Positions 42,815-52,043 of a stretch of DNA of 64,000 nucleotides are shown in pieces (the first letter of the stretch is position 1; every line of letters starts with the position of its first letter). This stretch comes from CAXBNB01 sp965267535 (GTDB lineage Bacteria; Bacteroidota; Bacteroidia; Cytophagales; Cyclobacteriaceae), in assembly GCA_965267535.1 (NCBI GenBank), contig OZ254082.1, forward strand, positions 186,001-250,000, written 5' to 3'. Under the pieces are notes generated by a model. The model did not search any database. It was not told where the DNA came from and was given only the letters and a program-made list of their open reading frames with translations. The position numbers and the translations under genes were made by a program.

Positions 42815-44395
42815 ATGGCAGATGTAAGACCAGATGAAGTATCAGCTATATTGAGAGAGCAGCTCTCAAACTTCAGGACAGAAGCTGAACTCGAAGAAAT
42901 AGGTACTGTACTACAAGTAGGTGACGGTGTAGCACGTATTTATGGATTAACCAAAGCACAATCAGGTGAATTGTTGGAGTTTGAAAATGGGCTTAAAGCC
43001 ATGGTACTTAACCTGGAAGAAGACAATGTGGGTGCAGTACTTTTGGGCGAATCTAAAGGTATCAAAGAAGGCGATACTGTAAAAAGAACCAATAAAATTG
43101 CATCTGTAAAGGTTGGTGACGGTATGTGCGGCCGGGTTGTGGATACTCTGGGACAGCCTATAGATGGTAAAGGACCTATCGAAGGCGAATTGTACGAAAT
43201 GCCTATGGAGCGTAAAGCCCCGGGTGTTATCTACAGACAGCCTGTAAACGAGCCCCTTCAGACGGGTATCACTGCGATCGATTCCATGATTCCGATTGGA
43301 AGAGGTCAGCGGGAATTGATCATTGGTGACAGACAGACCGGTAAAACGGCTGTGGCAATTGACACCATTATCAATCAGAAAGAATTTTATGACAAAGGAG
43401 AGCCGGTATTCTGTATATATGTAGCAGTAGCTCAAAAAGCTTCTACAGTAGCAGGAATCGTACAGGCATTGGAAAAAGGTGGTGCTATGGACTACACGGT
43501 AGTGGTAAGTGCATCTGCTTCTGATCCCGCTCCCCTGCAGTTCTTTGCGCCATTTACCGGTGCAGCTATAGGAGAATACTTCAGAGACACAGGACGTCCT
43601 GCGTTGATCGTATATGATGACTTGTCTAAGCAGGCAGTAGCATACCGTGAGGTGTCTCTTCTACTGAGAAGACCTCCGGGCCGTGAAGCATATCCGGGTG
43701 ACGTATTCTATCTGCACTCAAGATTACTCGAGAGAGCGGCTAAAATCAACGATAGCCAGGAAATCGCTGAGCAAATGAACGACCTGCCTCCTTCATTGAA
43801 AGGAAAAGTTAAAGGTGGAGGTTCGTTGACAGCCCTGCCGATTATCGAAACTCAGGCAGGTGACGTATCTGCATATATCCCTACCAACGTGATTTCGATT
43901 ACCGATGGTCAGATCTTCCTGGAAACAAACCTGTTTAACTCAGGTATCCGTCCTGCGATCAACGTTGGTATATCAGTATCAAGGGTAGGAGGTAGTGCTC
44001 AGATCAAATCGATGAAGAAAGTAGCCGGTACGTTGAAGCTGGATCAGGCACAGTTTAGAGAACTTGAAGCTTTTGCTAAGTTTGGTTCTGACCTGGATGC
44101 TGCTACTAAATTGACTATCGATAGAGGTAGAAAAAACCTTGAGATACTAAAGCAAGGCCAGTATTCACCTATTCCGGTAGGTGAGCAGGTGGCAATTATT
44201 TATGCTTCTACCAAAGGTTTTATTGACAATGTACCTGTTGAAAAAGTGAGAGATTTCCAGAAGGATCTGATCAACACTTTGAATACACAGCACAGTGATT
44301 TGATCGCTGATCTGGCTGCAGGTAAATTCACCGATGAGATTACCAAAAAACTAGGAGAAGTAGCTACAGATGTAGCGTCAAGATTTTCTAACTAA
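42815..44395 (+). CDS. atpA: ATP synthase F1 subunit alpha
   Basis: 526 residues. P-loop GDRQTGKT at about 171-178, the signature PAINVGISVSRVGGSAQ and the alpha-specific REAYPGDVFYLHSRLLERAA. It provides the non-catalytic nucleotide sites. The catalytic beta subunit and epsilon are not in this operon, the split usual in Bacteroidota. Confidence 0.97.
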   Translation: MADVRPDEVSAILREQLSNFRTEAELEEIGTVLQVGDGVARIYGLTKAQSGELLEFENGLKAMVLNLEEDNVGAVLLGESKGIKEGDTVKRTNKIASVKVGDGMCGRVVDTLGQPIDGKGPIEGELYEMPMERKAPGVIYRQPVNEPLQTGITAIDSMIPIGRGQRELIIGDRQTGKTAVAIDTIINQKEFYDKGEPVFCIYVAVAQKASTVAGIVQALEKGGAMDYTVVVSASASDPAPLQFFAPFTGAAIGEYFRDTGRPALIVYDDLSKQAVAYREVSLLLRRPPGREAYPGDVFYLHSRLLERAAKINDSQEIAEQMNDLPPSLKGKVKGGGSLTALPIIETQAGDVSAYIPTNVISITDGQIFLETNLFNSGIRPAINVGISVSRVGGSAQIKSMKKVAGTLKLDQAQFRELEAFAKFGSDLDAATKLTIDRGRKNLEILKQGQYSPIPVGEQVAIIYASTKGFIDNVPVEKVRDFQKDLINTLNTQHSDLIADLAAGKFTDEITKKLGEVATDVASRFSN

Positions 44396-44414
44396 TAGCT
44401 ATCTGAATTAAGGC

Positions 44415-45311
44415 ATGGCCAATTTAAAAGAAGTAAAGAACCGAATAGTATCGATCCAGTCGACTCAGCAGATTACCAGTGCCATGAAAATGGTAGCTGC
44501 AGCTAAGCTGAGAAAGGCTCAGGATAAGATTACTAAAATGAGGCCCTACTCTGAAAAACTGACAGGTATATTGCAAAATGTATCTGCCGGTATGGAAGGC
44601 GATGCAGATAATATTTATAGTCAGGAGCGCGAAGTAAATAAGGTGCTACTGGTAGTAATATCTTCTGACAGAGGACTCTGTGGCTCTTTCAATAGCAATA
44701 TTTTTAAAAACACGGTAGCTCTCATTAGAGACAGTTATGCCGACATAGAGCGCAACGGTGGTTTGTATATAATGCCTATAGGTCGTAGATCTTTAGAGTA
44801 CTTTACCAAGCGCAATTATCAGGTGATTCCTGACTATTCGCAGCTGTTTGGCGATCTCACCTTTGAAAATGCCAAAGGTGCTGCCGAGCATGTAATGAAT
44901 GGGTTTGCAGCAGGGGAGTTTGATGAAGTGAAGTTGATTTACAATGAGTTTAAAAACGTAGCTACCCAGATCTTGCGAAGAGAGCAGTTTTTGCCCATTG
45001 CATCTTTAAAAACAGACGAAGCTGATGAAGTGGTAGAGTCAGATATAGACTACCTCTACGAGCCGTCTAAAGAATATGTGGTGAAAGAGGTAATACCCAA
45101 GTCGCTAAAGATTCAGTTTTACAAAGGGCTATTGGAGTCAAATGCCTCTGAGAACGGAGCACGTATGACTGCCATGGATCAGGCTACTGACAATGCAGGA
45201 GAGCTGCTGAAAGAGCTCAAGTTGACATACAACAGAACGCGTCAGGCAGCTATTACCAAAGAAATTCTTGAGATTGTGGGTGGTGCAGAAGCACTGGCAG
45301 CAAATGGCTAA
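44415..45311 (+). CDS. atpG: ATP synthase F1 subunit gamma
   Basis: 298 residues. N-terminal coiled-coil shaft (KEVKNRIVSIQSTQQITSAM), central ISSDRGLCGSFNSNI, and the C-terminal signature ENGARMTAMDQATDNAGEL. Last gene of the operon, followed by a strong terminator. Confidence 0.96.
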   Translation: MANLKEVKNRIVSIQSTQQITSAMKMVAAAKLRKAQDKITKMRPYSEKLTGILQNVSAGMEGDADNIYSQEREVNKVLLVVISSDRGLCGSFNSNIFKNTVALIRDSYADIERNGGLYIMPIGRRSLEYFTKRNYQVIPDYSQLFGDLTFENAKGAAEHVMNGFAAGEFDEVKLIYNEFKNVATQILRREQFLPIASLKTDEADEVVESDIDYLYEPSKEYVVKEVIPKSLKIQFYKGLLESNASENGARMTAMDQATDNAGELLKELKLTYNRTRQAAITKEILEIVGGAEALAANG

Positions 45312-45334
45312 GACAACTAATTAATAAAATATTG

Positions 45335-45369
45335 AAAAACCGTAGTGACTAGTTTGCTACGGTTTTTTT
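45335..45369 (+). terminator. Rho-independent terminator of the atp operon
   Basis: AAAAACCGTAG (45335-45345) pairs perfectly with CTACGGTTTTT (45357-45367) around an 11-base loop and ends in a T run. Confidence 0.85.
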
Positions 45370-45414
45370 ATTTGTAGGGTGTTTTCATGATTTAGTATTT
45401 AATACAGTGCTATT

Positions 45415-46236
45415 ATGCTGTTACGAGTGATACGGTATTTGTCGTTGGATATAGCTGCAGGAGCTGCGTTGCTCACGGTAGTGATAGCTCGCTACCTCGA
45501 AGTAGCAATGCCTGTGGCCGTATTGGTGTGCCTTTTTGCTGCTGTATGGCTTATTTATACACTCGATCACCTCATCGATGCTAAGAAGTCAACTCATAAG
45601 GAATTGAGTATTCCTCGTCATGTTTTCCATAGAAAAAACTTCGCAATATTGACTGTCGTCTGGGGAGCTGTTTTTTTAGGTTCGTTGTATTTTGTGCTGA
45701 CTATACCGGCTGTCACCTTTTTGTATGGTGTTATTTTAGCGGTGGCTGTTTCGGTTTATTTTGGTATTATACGGTGGTTCAAAAGATTTCCATGGAAAGA
45801 GCCTTTGGTGGCCTTGCTTTATGCTTGTGGGGTTTTTCTGGGGCCACTGAGCCTGCATAGCGGTAGTGTAGAGCCCGCTGTGGCCTTTTTATTTATTCAA
45901 TTATTCCTACTAGCACTGGTCAATCTCTTTTTATTTTCCTATTATGAGTATTCGCTCGATCAGGCAGACCATCATCCGTCGGTAGTGTGTCACTTGGGGT
46001 TGTCACGGTCAGAGAAGTGGATACGCTATCTTTTCACCACACTTTTTGCAGTGCAGATGTATGGGCTATGGGAAAATTATAGCAGTGCAGAGGGATTAAA
46101 GCTGCAGCTGATCTTTGTAGCTATGGGCATAGTGTTGCTACTGTTGTATATACGTCCACAATATTTCCGTCCAGAGGAGCGCTACAGGTTACTTGGCGAT
46201 GGGATATTTTTTCTTCCTGCCTTGTGGCTGCTGTAA
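45415..46236 (+). CDS. Polytopic membrane protein, UbiA prenyltransferase-like
   Basis: 273 residues with about eight membrane helices. A DHLIDAKK motif after helix 2 and a second acidic DQADHH segment in the middle are reminiscent of the two Asp-rich motifs of UbiA-family prenyltransferases, but both are weaker than the family norm. It overlaps the following methyltransferase gene by 13 bases, so the two are coupled. A prenyl transfer followed by methylation, as in quinone or lipid synthesis, would fit (inference). Confidence 0.6.
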   Translation: MLLRVIRYLSLDIAAGAALLTVVIARYLEVAMPVAVLVCLFAAVWLIYTLDHLIDAKKSTHKELSIPRHVFHRKNFAILTVVWGAVFLGSLYFVLTIPAVTFLYGVILAVAVSVYFGIIRWFKRFPWKEPLVALLYACGVFLGPLSLHSGSVEPAVAFLFIQLFLLALVNLFLFSYYEYSLDQADHHPSVVCHLGLSRSEKWIRYLFTTLFAVQMYGLWENYSSAEGLKLQLIFVAMGIVLLLLYIRPQYFRPEERYRLLGDGIFFLPALWLL

Positions 46237-46898
46237 ATCAAAATAGCTTTGACGGCATAGCGGGAGTATATGACCTGCTTGCTCGCCTGGTATTTGGCAA
46301 TCGTCTGCACCGTGCACAGTGTATGATGCTACCAGAAATAAGCGAACAAGCATCGGTGCTTATTCTGGGGGGTGGTACAGGTAAAATTCTCGATGCGCTT
46401 TTTTTGCATCAGCCTGATGTGCAGGTGACTTATGTAGAAAAGTCTGAAAGAATGATCCATAAAGCAAAATGTGGCTTGTCACCCCTGCGGGAAAAACAGG
46501 TGCTTTTTGTACATGCCGGTTTCGAAGACTGGGATTCAGATCAATTGTTTGATATTGTGTTGTGTCCTTTTTTTCTGGATTTGTTTACCGATACCAAATT
46601 GGAGCAGCAGATACTACCTGCTATAAAACAGCGAATGAAACCTGCCGGAAAATTACTGGTGACGGATTTTACCATTGAGGAAAGTTCAACCTGGAACAAG
46701 TGTTGGCAAAGGATCTTGTTGAAAGTGATGTATCGTTTTTTTAAATATACAGCTCGCCTGGAAGCATCAAACCTTCCCTGTATACATCACGCATTGACAC
46801 ATGCCGGTTTTGTAAGTCTAAGTAAATATTTTTTTTGTGGTAATATGGTGTTTGCTGCTGCCTATGCCATAAGGCAGGATAGCTACTTACAAGGCTGA
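46224..46898 (+). CDS. Class I SAM-dependent methyltransferase
   Basis: 224 residues, GTG start inside the end of the previous gene. SAM motif I is VLILGGGTGKILD, followed by the acidic VTYVEKSERMI and motif II region FDIVLCPFFLDLF, typical of small-molecule methyltransferases. The substrate is unknown. Tight overlap with the UbiA-like membrane protein suggests a shared lipid or quinone-like substrate. Confidence 0.8.
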   Translation: MAAVNQNSFDGIAGVYDLLARLVFGNRLHRAQCMMLPEISEQASVLILGGGTGKILDALFLHQPDVQVTYVEKSERMIHKAKCGLSPLREKQVLFVHAGFEDWDSDQLFDIVLCPFFLDLFTDTKLEQQILPAIKQRMKPAGKLLVTDFTIEESSTWNKCWQRILLKVMYRFFKYTARLEASNLPCIHHALTHAGFVSLSKYFFCGNMVFAAAYAIRQDSYLQG

Positions 46899-46961
46899 CG
46901 GCTTAACAGATAGTCTTGTAAGGAAGCAGTTTACAATTGCCTATGTCACTAGGTTAATGAC

Positions 46962-48404
46962 CTATACTTCTCTAAAATGTTTCTTTTCGTATACCTCTCG
47001 TCTTTTTTGCAGGGGTATTTTTTGGTAAATTTTATCTCCACCGTCCTTGCTGTCTTCTTCCAGTTTGCTGCCGCCGGGTTTTTTTCTGCCAAAAATAAAA
47101 TTGATACCAAAACGCAGGTCAAAGGCAGATAGTTTGGTAGCATCGCTTAACCCCAGAAGCTTATCAGAAGCCATATAAAACTGAAAAGACCCCAGGTCTA
47201 CCGTGTAGCCAAGCCCGAGATTTATACCCCGCTGCGGTGCTTTTATTACATTTCCTGAGAAAGACAACACACGCCCCACTTTGCGCGTGTAGCCTATGCC
47301 GTATAGCATTCTAAGTCTACGCGATACGCTATGGTTGGCAATAGTGGCCGTCACCTGAGATTTGTCATCGAGCTGGTAAGACAGGCTGGAGTAAAACCGC
47401 GCGTTGAGGGCTGTTTTGTAGGCGTTGGCTGTTTCACTGCGTTGGAAATAACCGTTGAGTGTATCTTCAATCGTTTTCTGAAAATCATCAATATCCTTGA
47501 GTTCTACTCCGGTATAATTGAAGGTGGTGTCTTGCAATATATGATTTTTGGGATCTACTTTCCAGTTGATGAACCCTATATCGTTGAGAGCTACAGCAGC
47601 AGATAATTGTTTGTTGATCTGCCAGTTGGCTCCCAGGTCTATGCCAAATCCAGTATTGCCATTGCCAATCAGGTGAGCCTGAATGGCAGCAGACGACCCA
47701 TCGCTGAACAGGTCTACTCCGGAAGTATTGAAAGTAGCATTAGAAAACTCAAATTGCGTACTGAAATTGTCGTCTGAGGTGGTTACTGTGCCATCAAACT
47801 TGTTGCTGGATGAGGCATTGAACATCCCGATGATATACTTGAAGCGTCCACCAAGGGTAAAGTTGCGCTTGGGAAAGTCTTTCCAGTAGCCTATGCCTAT
47901 TTCACGGTAGTAGCGTGTGTCTGTGGCTGTTTTGCTCAGGTCTATTTCCTTGCCCACCAACGTGCTGTTGCCTTCCAGTGCCAATTGTATTATGTCTTTG
48001 GAAAAGAAACTGCGGGCGGCTATTTTTTCATTTACAAAAATTGAAAAAGCCGTGTGCTCATTGGCTCGTACTCCCAGATAAAATGTGCTGATGTCTGCTT
48101 CCAGGCTGATGTAGTTTCGTTTTTTCATCAGGCTGGCAAAGTTATCGGTGTTCCAGGTTTTCTGTCCGTTTTCTTTCACCACCAGATCATTGTAGCTTAC
48201 GCGGCTGTTGTAGTCCAGGGCCAGACCGGAAAGGACGGGTACACCAAAAAACAGTTTGCCTTCAGGAATAAAGGATGGGTTGAAGTGATTGCCCTGTATG
48301 GTAGCGTTTTGCAGGTGATATAACGAGATGCCTGATTGGGCATGCACTTTGGAAGCTAGTAGCAACAGACTCAAACACCCCAGTATGTATATGCGAAAAA
48401 TCAT
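46962..48404 (-). CDS. Outer-membrane protein, DUF5723-like
   Basis: 480 residues. Signal peptide 1-22 (SKVHAQ), then alternating beta-strand sequence that looks like a porin-type barrel (for example GISLYHLQNATIQGNHFNPS, a start common to DUF5723/PorP-like proteins of Bacteroidota, and YSLSYQLDDKSQVTATI-type strands). The last 50 residues are charged and probably disordered. It starts 3 bases after the lipoprotein gene upstream, so the two form one transcript. Function unknown. Confidence 0.78.
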   Translation of the reverse strand: MIFRIYILGCLSLLLLASKVHAQSGISLYHLQNATIQGNHFNPSFIPEGKLFFGVPVLSGLALDYNSRVSYNDLVVKENGQKTWNTDNFASLMKKRNYISLEADISTFYLGVRANEHTAFSIFVNEKIAARSFFSKDIIQLALEGNSTLVGKEIDLSKTATDTRYYREIGIGYWKDFPKRNFTLGGRFKYIIGMFNASSSNKFDGTVTTSDDNFSTQFEFSNATFNTSGVDLFSDGSSAAIQAHLIGNGNTGFGIDLGANWQINKQLSAAVALNDIGFINWKVDPKNHILQDTTFNYTGVELKDIDDFQKTIEDTLNGYFQRSETANAYKTALNARFYSSLSYQLDDKSQVTATIANHSVSRRLRMLYGIGYTRKVGRVLSFSGNVIKAPQRGINLGLGYTVDLGSFQFYMASDKLLGLSDATKLSAFDLRFGINFIFGRKKPGGSKLEEDSKDGGDKIYQKIPLQKRREVYEKKHFREV

Positions 48405-48407
48405 GGC

Positions 48408-50021
48408 TTATGGTTTGTAGTTGAGGTTAGCAATTACGCCTACTTTTACCTGCAGGGTGTAATCAGAATAAATCTTGACAAATTGGTCGTTCTGGGCTTC
48501 AAAACTATCTATTTGTAACACCAAAGCTATTTTTCGGCAATCTTTCAGCGCTTTCACCCCGTCGTTGTTGAGGGGTATATCTTCCACGTGTGTTTTCGAT
48601 TCGGTGATTCTGCCGTTGGAGCCCACTTCGGGCGATTGTAAAATGATATTGTCGGGTACTTCATGAATGACCACACTGTCAGCATTGAGCAGGTACAGGT
48701 TCATAGCACCGTTGAAAGGCAGGTCGTTGATTGTTTTTAATCTTAGTTTGAGAGAATCAGCTTCTTCAAAATCAATAGGGTCTACATCAAAATCGAGCGT
48801 CTGCTTGTAACCTCCCAGCTTTACATCCAGAGGCATGTTTACTTCCAGGTAGGTTTCTATCCGACTGTTTTCGGTGTAAAAATTAGCTTCTTTGGCAGCA
48901 TTTCCCAGATTGGTAAAAGCTGTAATGGGTACATTGATCCGTGTAGGCGATATGCTGAGTAACTCCCGAAGGTTTGTGTTGTCGCTGGAGATCGTAATGC
49001 TTGAACGGAGCGATTCACCAAATTCATCGATGGAGGGGGCTCTCAGTGGAGTGGGGTCACTCATGCCGGTAAGGGTGCGTGTATCGCCATTTGCATTTAC
49101 GGTGGATAAGCCGTCGAAGGATACACCCAATGGCAAGCCGAAGGAATTTTCCACCTCCATCACTATTTCAGGAGTGTTAAACTCTAAACCCAGAGGTTCT
49201 ATGTCTTTGAAAAAATCTATGTCGATGGACTGGTCCTGCACTGTGATTTGATCTTCTCCAAAATACCCTATGATGGAGGAAAAGCGCGTGTTTGCAGTAT
49301 TGATGGTAACTACAACATAGTCTGTGTCGGATACGGACTGCCCTGCATCTACATGGATAGTGCCGGATACCTCTACATTAAAGAGGTTTTGCGTACCGCT
49401 TTCGGTCAGTTGTGTACGGTGATTTTCCAGGCTTTGCGAAAACTGGCTGTTTACAGGAGACACGCCATTGTAGGCCAGTGACGCATTGTATACAATGGTG
49501 TCGCGGGTTTCGCGGTGCACAAAATCTTTGAGCTTTATTTGCAGATCTATGTCTGCTTTTACCTGCGATTCAATGATTATTTCTATATCACCACTGGCGT
49601 ATAAAATGGAATCGATGCGTTCCTCGTTTGCAGCCGGATAGTCGAGCGAAAAAGTCTGTACAAAAGATTCAGATACCGCTACCGGTGTAGAGGGGATATT
49701 GATGCCATGCTCAACTACTTTCTGCTGACTCAGGTCATTTACAGCTATGAGCTGCTCGGGAATCTGAAAGATAGATGTGTCGCGATAGATTACGGAAAGC
49801 AGCATGTTTTTCGCTTCCGTTAACTCTATGTTGGGATCATTAATTTCCTCGATAAGTTCTTTTACAGTGTAGGTAACTTCACCTACGGGAGCTACTACCT
49901 CGGGGGTCAGTGTAGGGTCCTGAATGTTGTCAAAATCAAGATCGCCTACATTGCAGGCGGTCAATAGCAGAACTCCCGACACCCATGCGATGAGATCGTA
50001 CTTTTTTAGGTATTTATTCAT
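48408..50021 (-). CDS. Lipoprotein of unknown function paired with DUF5723 protein
   Basis: 537 residues from the ATG at 50021, giving a lipoprotein signal with lipobox LLLTAC; other in-frame starts are ATG 50033 and TTG 50072. The rest is beta-rich with recurring long-strand patterns and no domain that I recognise; Asp/Asn-rich segments such as GDLDFDNIQDPTL follow the Cys. Probably anchored in the outer membrane next to its partner barrel protein at 46962. Confidence 0.75.
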   Translation of the reverse strand: MNKYLKKYDLIAWVSGVLLLTACNVGDLDFDNIQDPTLTPEVVAPVGEVTYTVKELIEEINDPNIELTEAKNMLLSVIYRDTSIFQIPEQLIAVNDLSQQKVVEHGINIPSTPVAVSESFVQTFSLDYPAANEERIDSILYASGDIEIIIESQVKADIDLQIKLKDFVHRETRDTIVYNASLAYNGVSPVNSQFSQSLENHRTQLTESGTQNLFNVEVSGTIHVDAGQSVSDTDYVVVTINTANTRFSSIIGYFGEDQITVQDQSIDIDFFKDIEPLGLEFNTPEIVMEVENSFGLPLGVSFDGLSTVNANGDTRTLTGMSDPTPLRAPSIDEFGESLRSSITISSDNTNLRELLSISPTRINVPITAFTNLGNAAKEANFYTENSRIETYLEVNMPLDVKLGGYKQTLDFDVDPIDFEEADSLKLRLKTINDLPFNGAMNLYLLNADSVVIHEVPDNIILQSPEVGSNGRITESKTHVEDIPLNNDGVKALKDCRKIALVLQIDSFEAQNDQFVKIYSDYTLQVKVGVIANLNYKP

Positions 50022-50146
50022 TTGGCGGAACATTTTTATCACCTGTTTGTTGTTCCAGAGCTGGAAGGGCAACTGCTAAAGTAACACTATTTGCAGCAGA
50101 TAACCTTATGTTTTCTTCACAACGAACGAATATTTCGTCATTTCTA

Positions 50147-50620
50147 TTATAGTTCTTCTATAGACTGTTCCACTTTTTTGCGTAGGTCGTCTTTATAGGC
50201 TTGCAGGTTTTCAGCTGTTTTGGAGTCGTGGGTGCCTATGATTTGTGCAGCCAGAATACCGGCATTTTTAGCGCCATTGAGTGCTACAGTTGCCACCGGC
50301 ACTCCTCCGGGCATTTGCAATATAGACAGTACCGAATCCCACCCATCGATCGAGTTGCTGGATTTTACCGGCACACCTATTACCGGCAGAGTAGTGATGG
50401 ACGCTACCATGCCGGGCAAATGAGCTGCCCCTCCGGCCCCTGCTATGATTACTTTTATTCCTTTGTCTCTGGCTTCTTCGGCGTATTGTACCATACGGTG
50501 TGGTGTGCGGTGTGCCGATACTATAGTCATTTCAAAAGGTACGTTCAGGGTTTTGAGCACGTCAGCGGCTTCCTGCATCACATTCAAATCCGACTTACTG
50601 CCCATTATTATTCCTACCAT
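50147..50620 (-). CDS. purE: N5-carboxyaminoimidazole ribonucleotide mutase
   Basis: 157 residues. Class I PurE: GIIMGSKSDLNVM, the conserved His in SAHRTPHRM, AGAGGAAHLPGM and GVPV in the core. It converts N5-CAIR made by PurK into CAIR in purine synthesis. It follows purK with a 3-base gap. Confidence 0.95.
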   Translation of the reverse strand: MVGIIMGSKSDLNVMQEAADVLKTLNVPFEMTIVSAHRTPHRMVQYAEEARDKGIKVIIAGAGGAAHLPGMVASITTLPVIGVPVKSSNSIDGWDSVLSILQMPGGVPVATVALNGAKNAGILAAQIIGTHDSKTAENLQAYKDDLRKKVEQSIEEL

Positions 50621-50623
50621 GGT

Positions 50624-51760
50624 TTATGCTTTTATGATTAGGGTTGATTTTACTTGTTTGGCTTTTTGTTTTACCTGATCCATATTTTGGCCGAGTATGG
50701 TGGCATGTCCCATTTTGCGAAAGGGTTTAGTGTCCTTTTTGCCATAGAGATGCAGGTGTACATCGTCCATGGCCATTACCTCGTCTGCCCCTTCGTATCG
50801 GGCGGCTCCTGTATAGCCGTCGGCTCCCAGCAGGTTGATCATTACGGCATTTTCGCGTATGGCGGTATCGCCCAGCGGCAGGTTGAGTATGGCACGAATA
50901 TGCTGCTCAAACTGGGAAGTAATGTTGGCTTCTATGGTGTGGTGTCCGCTGTTGTGTGTGCGGGGTGCAGACTCATTTACGAGCACTTCGCCATTGGCCA
51001 ATACAAACATCTCTACAGCCAACAGACCTACCATGTCCAGTTTTTCGATTACATCTATGGCTATTTTGCTGGCACGGTCCTCTATTTCTGGGCCAACGGT
51101 GGCCGGCGAAAACAGAAACTCTACCAGGTTGGCTTCCGGATGAAATTCCAACTCTACAACCGGGTAGGTTTTAGTATCGCCATTGGCATTTCTGGCTACC
51201 AATACGGATATTTCCTTTTCGTAGGGTACAAATTTTTCGAGTACTGCGGGTGCGTCAAAACCCTCAGCTATAGCATCTTTGGTTTTGAGCACTTTGACCC
51301 CACGCCCGTCATAGCCTTCTGTGCGCAGCTTGTGTACGGCCGGCAAAAAATCAATGTGATCGTTTAGCTGGGCTTTGTTATCCAGCAGCATATACTCAGA
51401 TGTAGGAATGCCGTTGGCCTTGTAAAAATCTTTCTGTGTGCCTTTGTCTTTGATGGTCTCTATTACCTCAGGTTGAGGGTACACCTTTACGCCTTCTTCC
51501 TGAAGCTTTTTCAGCGCATCGGTGTTTACATTTTCAATTTCTATGGTTACCAGGTCTTTGCCTTTGCCAAATTGATACACCGTGTCAAAATCGGTTAGTT
51601 TGCCTACCTGAAAATTACCCGTGAGGTTTTTGCAGGGGGCATTCGGATCGGGATCCAACACGCTGATGTCCAGATTGAAGTCGATACCGGACTGTATCAT
51701 CATGCGCCCAAGCTGTCCGCCACCCAGTACTCCTATTTTTAGAGAAGGATCAAAGCTCAT
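50624..51760 (-). CDS. purK: N5-carboxyaminoimidazole ribonucleotide synthase
   Basis: 378 residues from the ATG at 51760; a TTG 30 bases upstream is less likely. ATP-grasp enzyme making N5-CAIR from AIR, ATP and bicarbonate. It starts KIGVLGGGQLGRMM and carries the ATP-grasp segments RTEGYDGRGVKVL and LVNESAPRTHNSGHHT. The purE gene follows. Confidence 0.95.
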   Translation of the reverse strand: MSFDPSLKIGVLGGGQLGRMMIQSGIDFNLDISVLDPDPNAPCKNLTGNFQVGKLTDFDTVYQFGKGKDLVTIEIENVNTDALKKLQEEGVKVYPQPEVIETIKDKGTQKDFYKANGIPTSEYMLLDNKAQLNDHIDFLPAVHKLRTEGYDGRGVKVLKTKDAIAEGFDAPAVLEKFVPYEKEISVLVARNANGDTKTYPVVELEFHPEANLVEFLFSPATVGPEIEDRASKIAIDVIEKLDMVGLLAVEMFVLANGEVLVNESAPRTHNSGHHTIEANITSQFEQHIRAILNLPLGDTAIRENAVMINLLGADGYTGAARYEGADEVMAMDDVHLHLYGKKDTKPFRKMGHATILGQNMDQVKQKAKQVKSTLIIKA

Positions 51761-51786
51761 ATTCAATTGTTTTCGTGTATTGACCC

Positions 51787-51795
51787 GCAAAAGTA
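51787..51795 (-). promoter_or_regulatory. purK -7 element (TACTTTTGC)
   Basis: On the minus strand 51795-51787 reads TACTTTTGC, a perfect TAnnTTTGC, 27 bases upstream of the purK ATG. Confidence 0.45.
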
Positions 51796-51856
51796 GGAAA
51801 TACTGAATAGTCCGTAGGAATACTTAGGGTAAAAAGTGAAAGGTGATTTTACTTCT

Positions 51857-51889
51857 CACCCCTCACACTGGTGTGATCTGATACGATAA
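51857..51889. repeat. 33-bp direct repeat, left copy (duplicated 3' end of DUF4440-like gene)
   Basis: Identical over all 33 bases to 53138-53170. On the minus strand it encodes IVSDHTSVRG, the end of the gene at 53133, so the gene end has been duplicated on the far side of the OmpA gene. It contains the dyad TCACAC-TG-GTGTGA. Confidence 0.8.
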
Positions 51890-52043
51890 ATCTGGCATAT
51901 GTCAAATTAAAGGCAAAACTACTGGAGATGCTACTTGATTTATTAGCTATAGCCGAAGTTGAATGGTTGAAAAAAAGAAAACTTACCACTTGGTTTTCCT
52001 TTTTTTGAGAAATTCACTTTCTTGTTTAGGCAAAAAAAACTTT

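Noticed and set aside
40299..45311. Loss of atpD and atpC as evidence of a broken ATP synthase operon
   Set aside because: Separate placement of beta and epsilon genes is normal in Bacteroidota.
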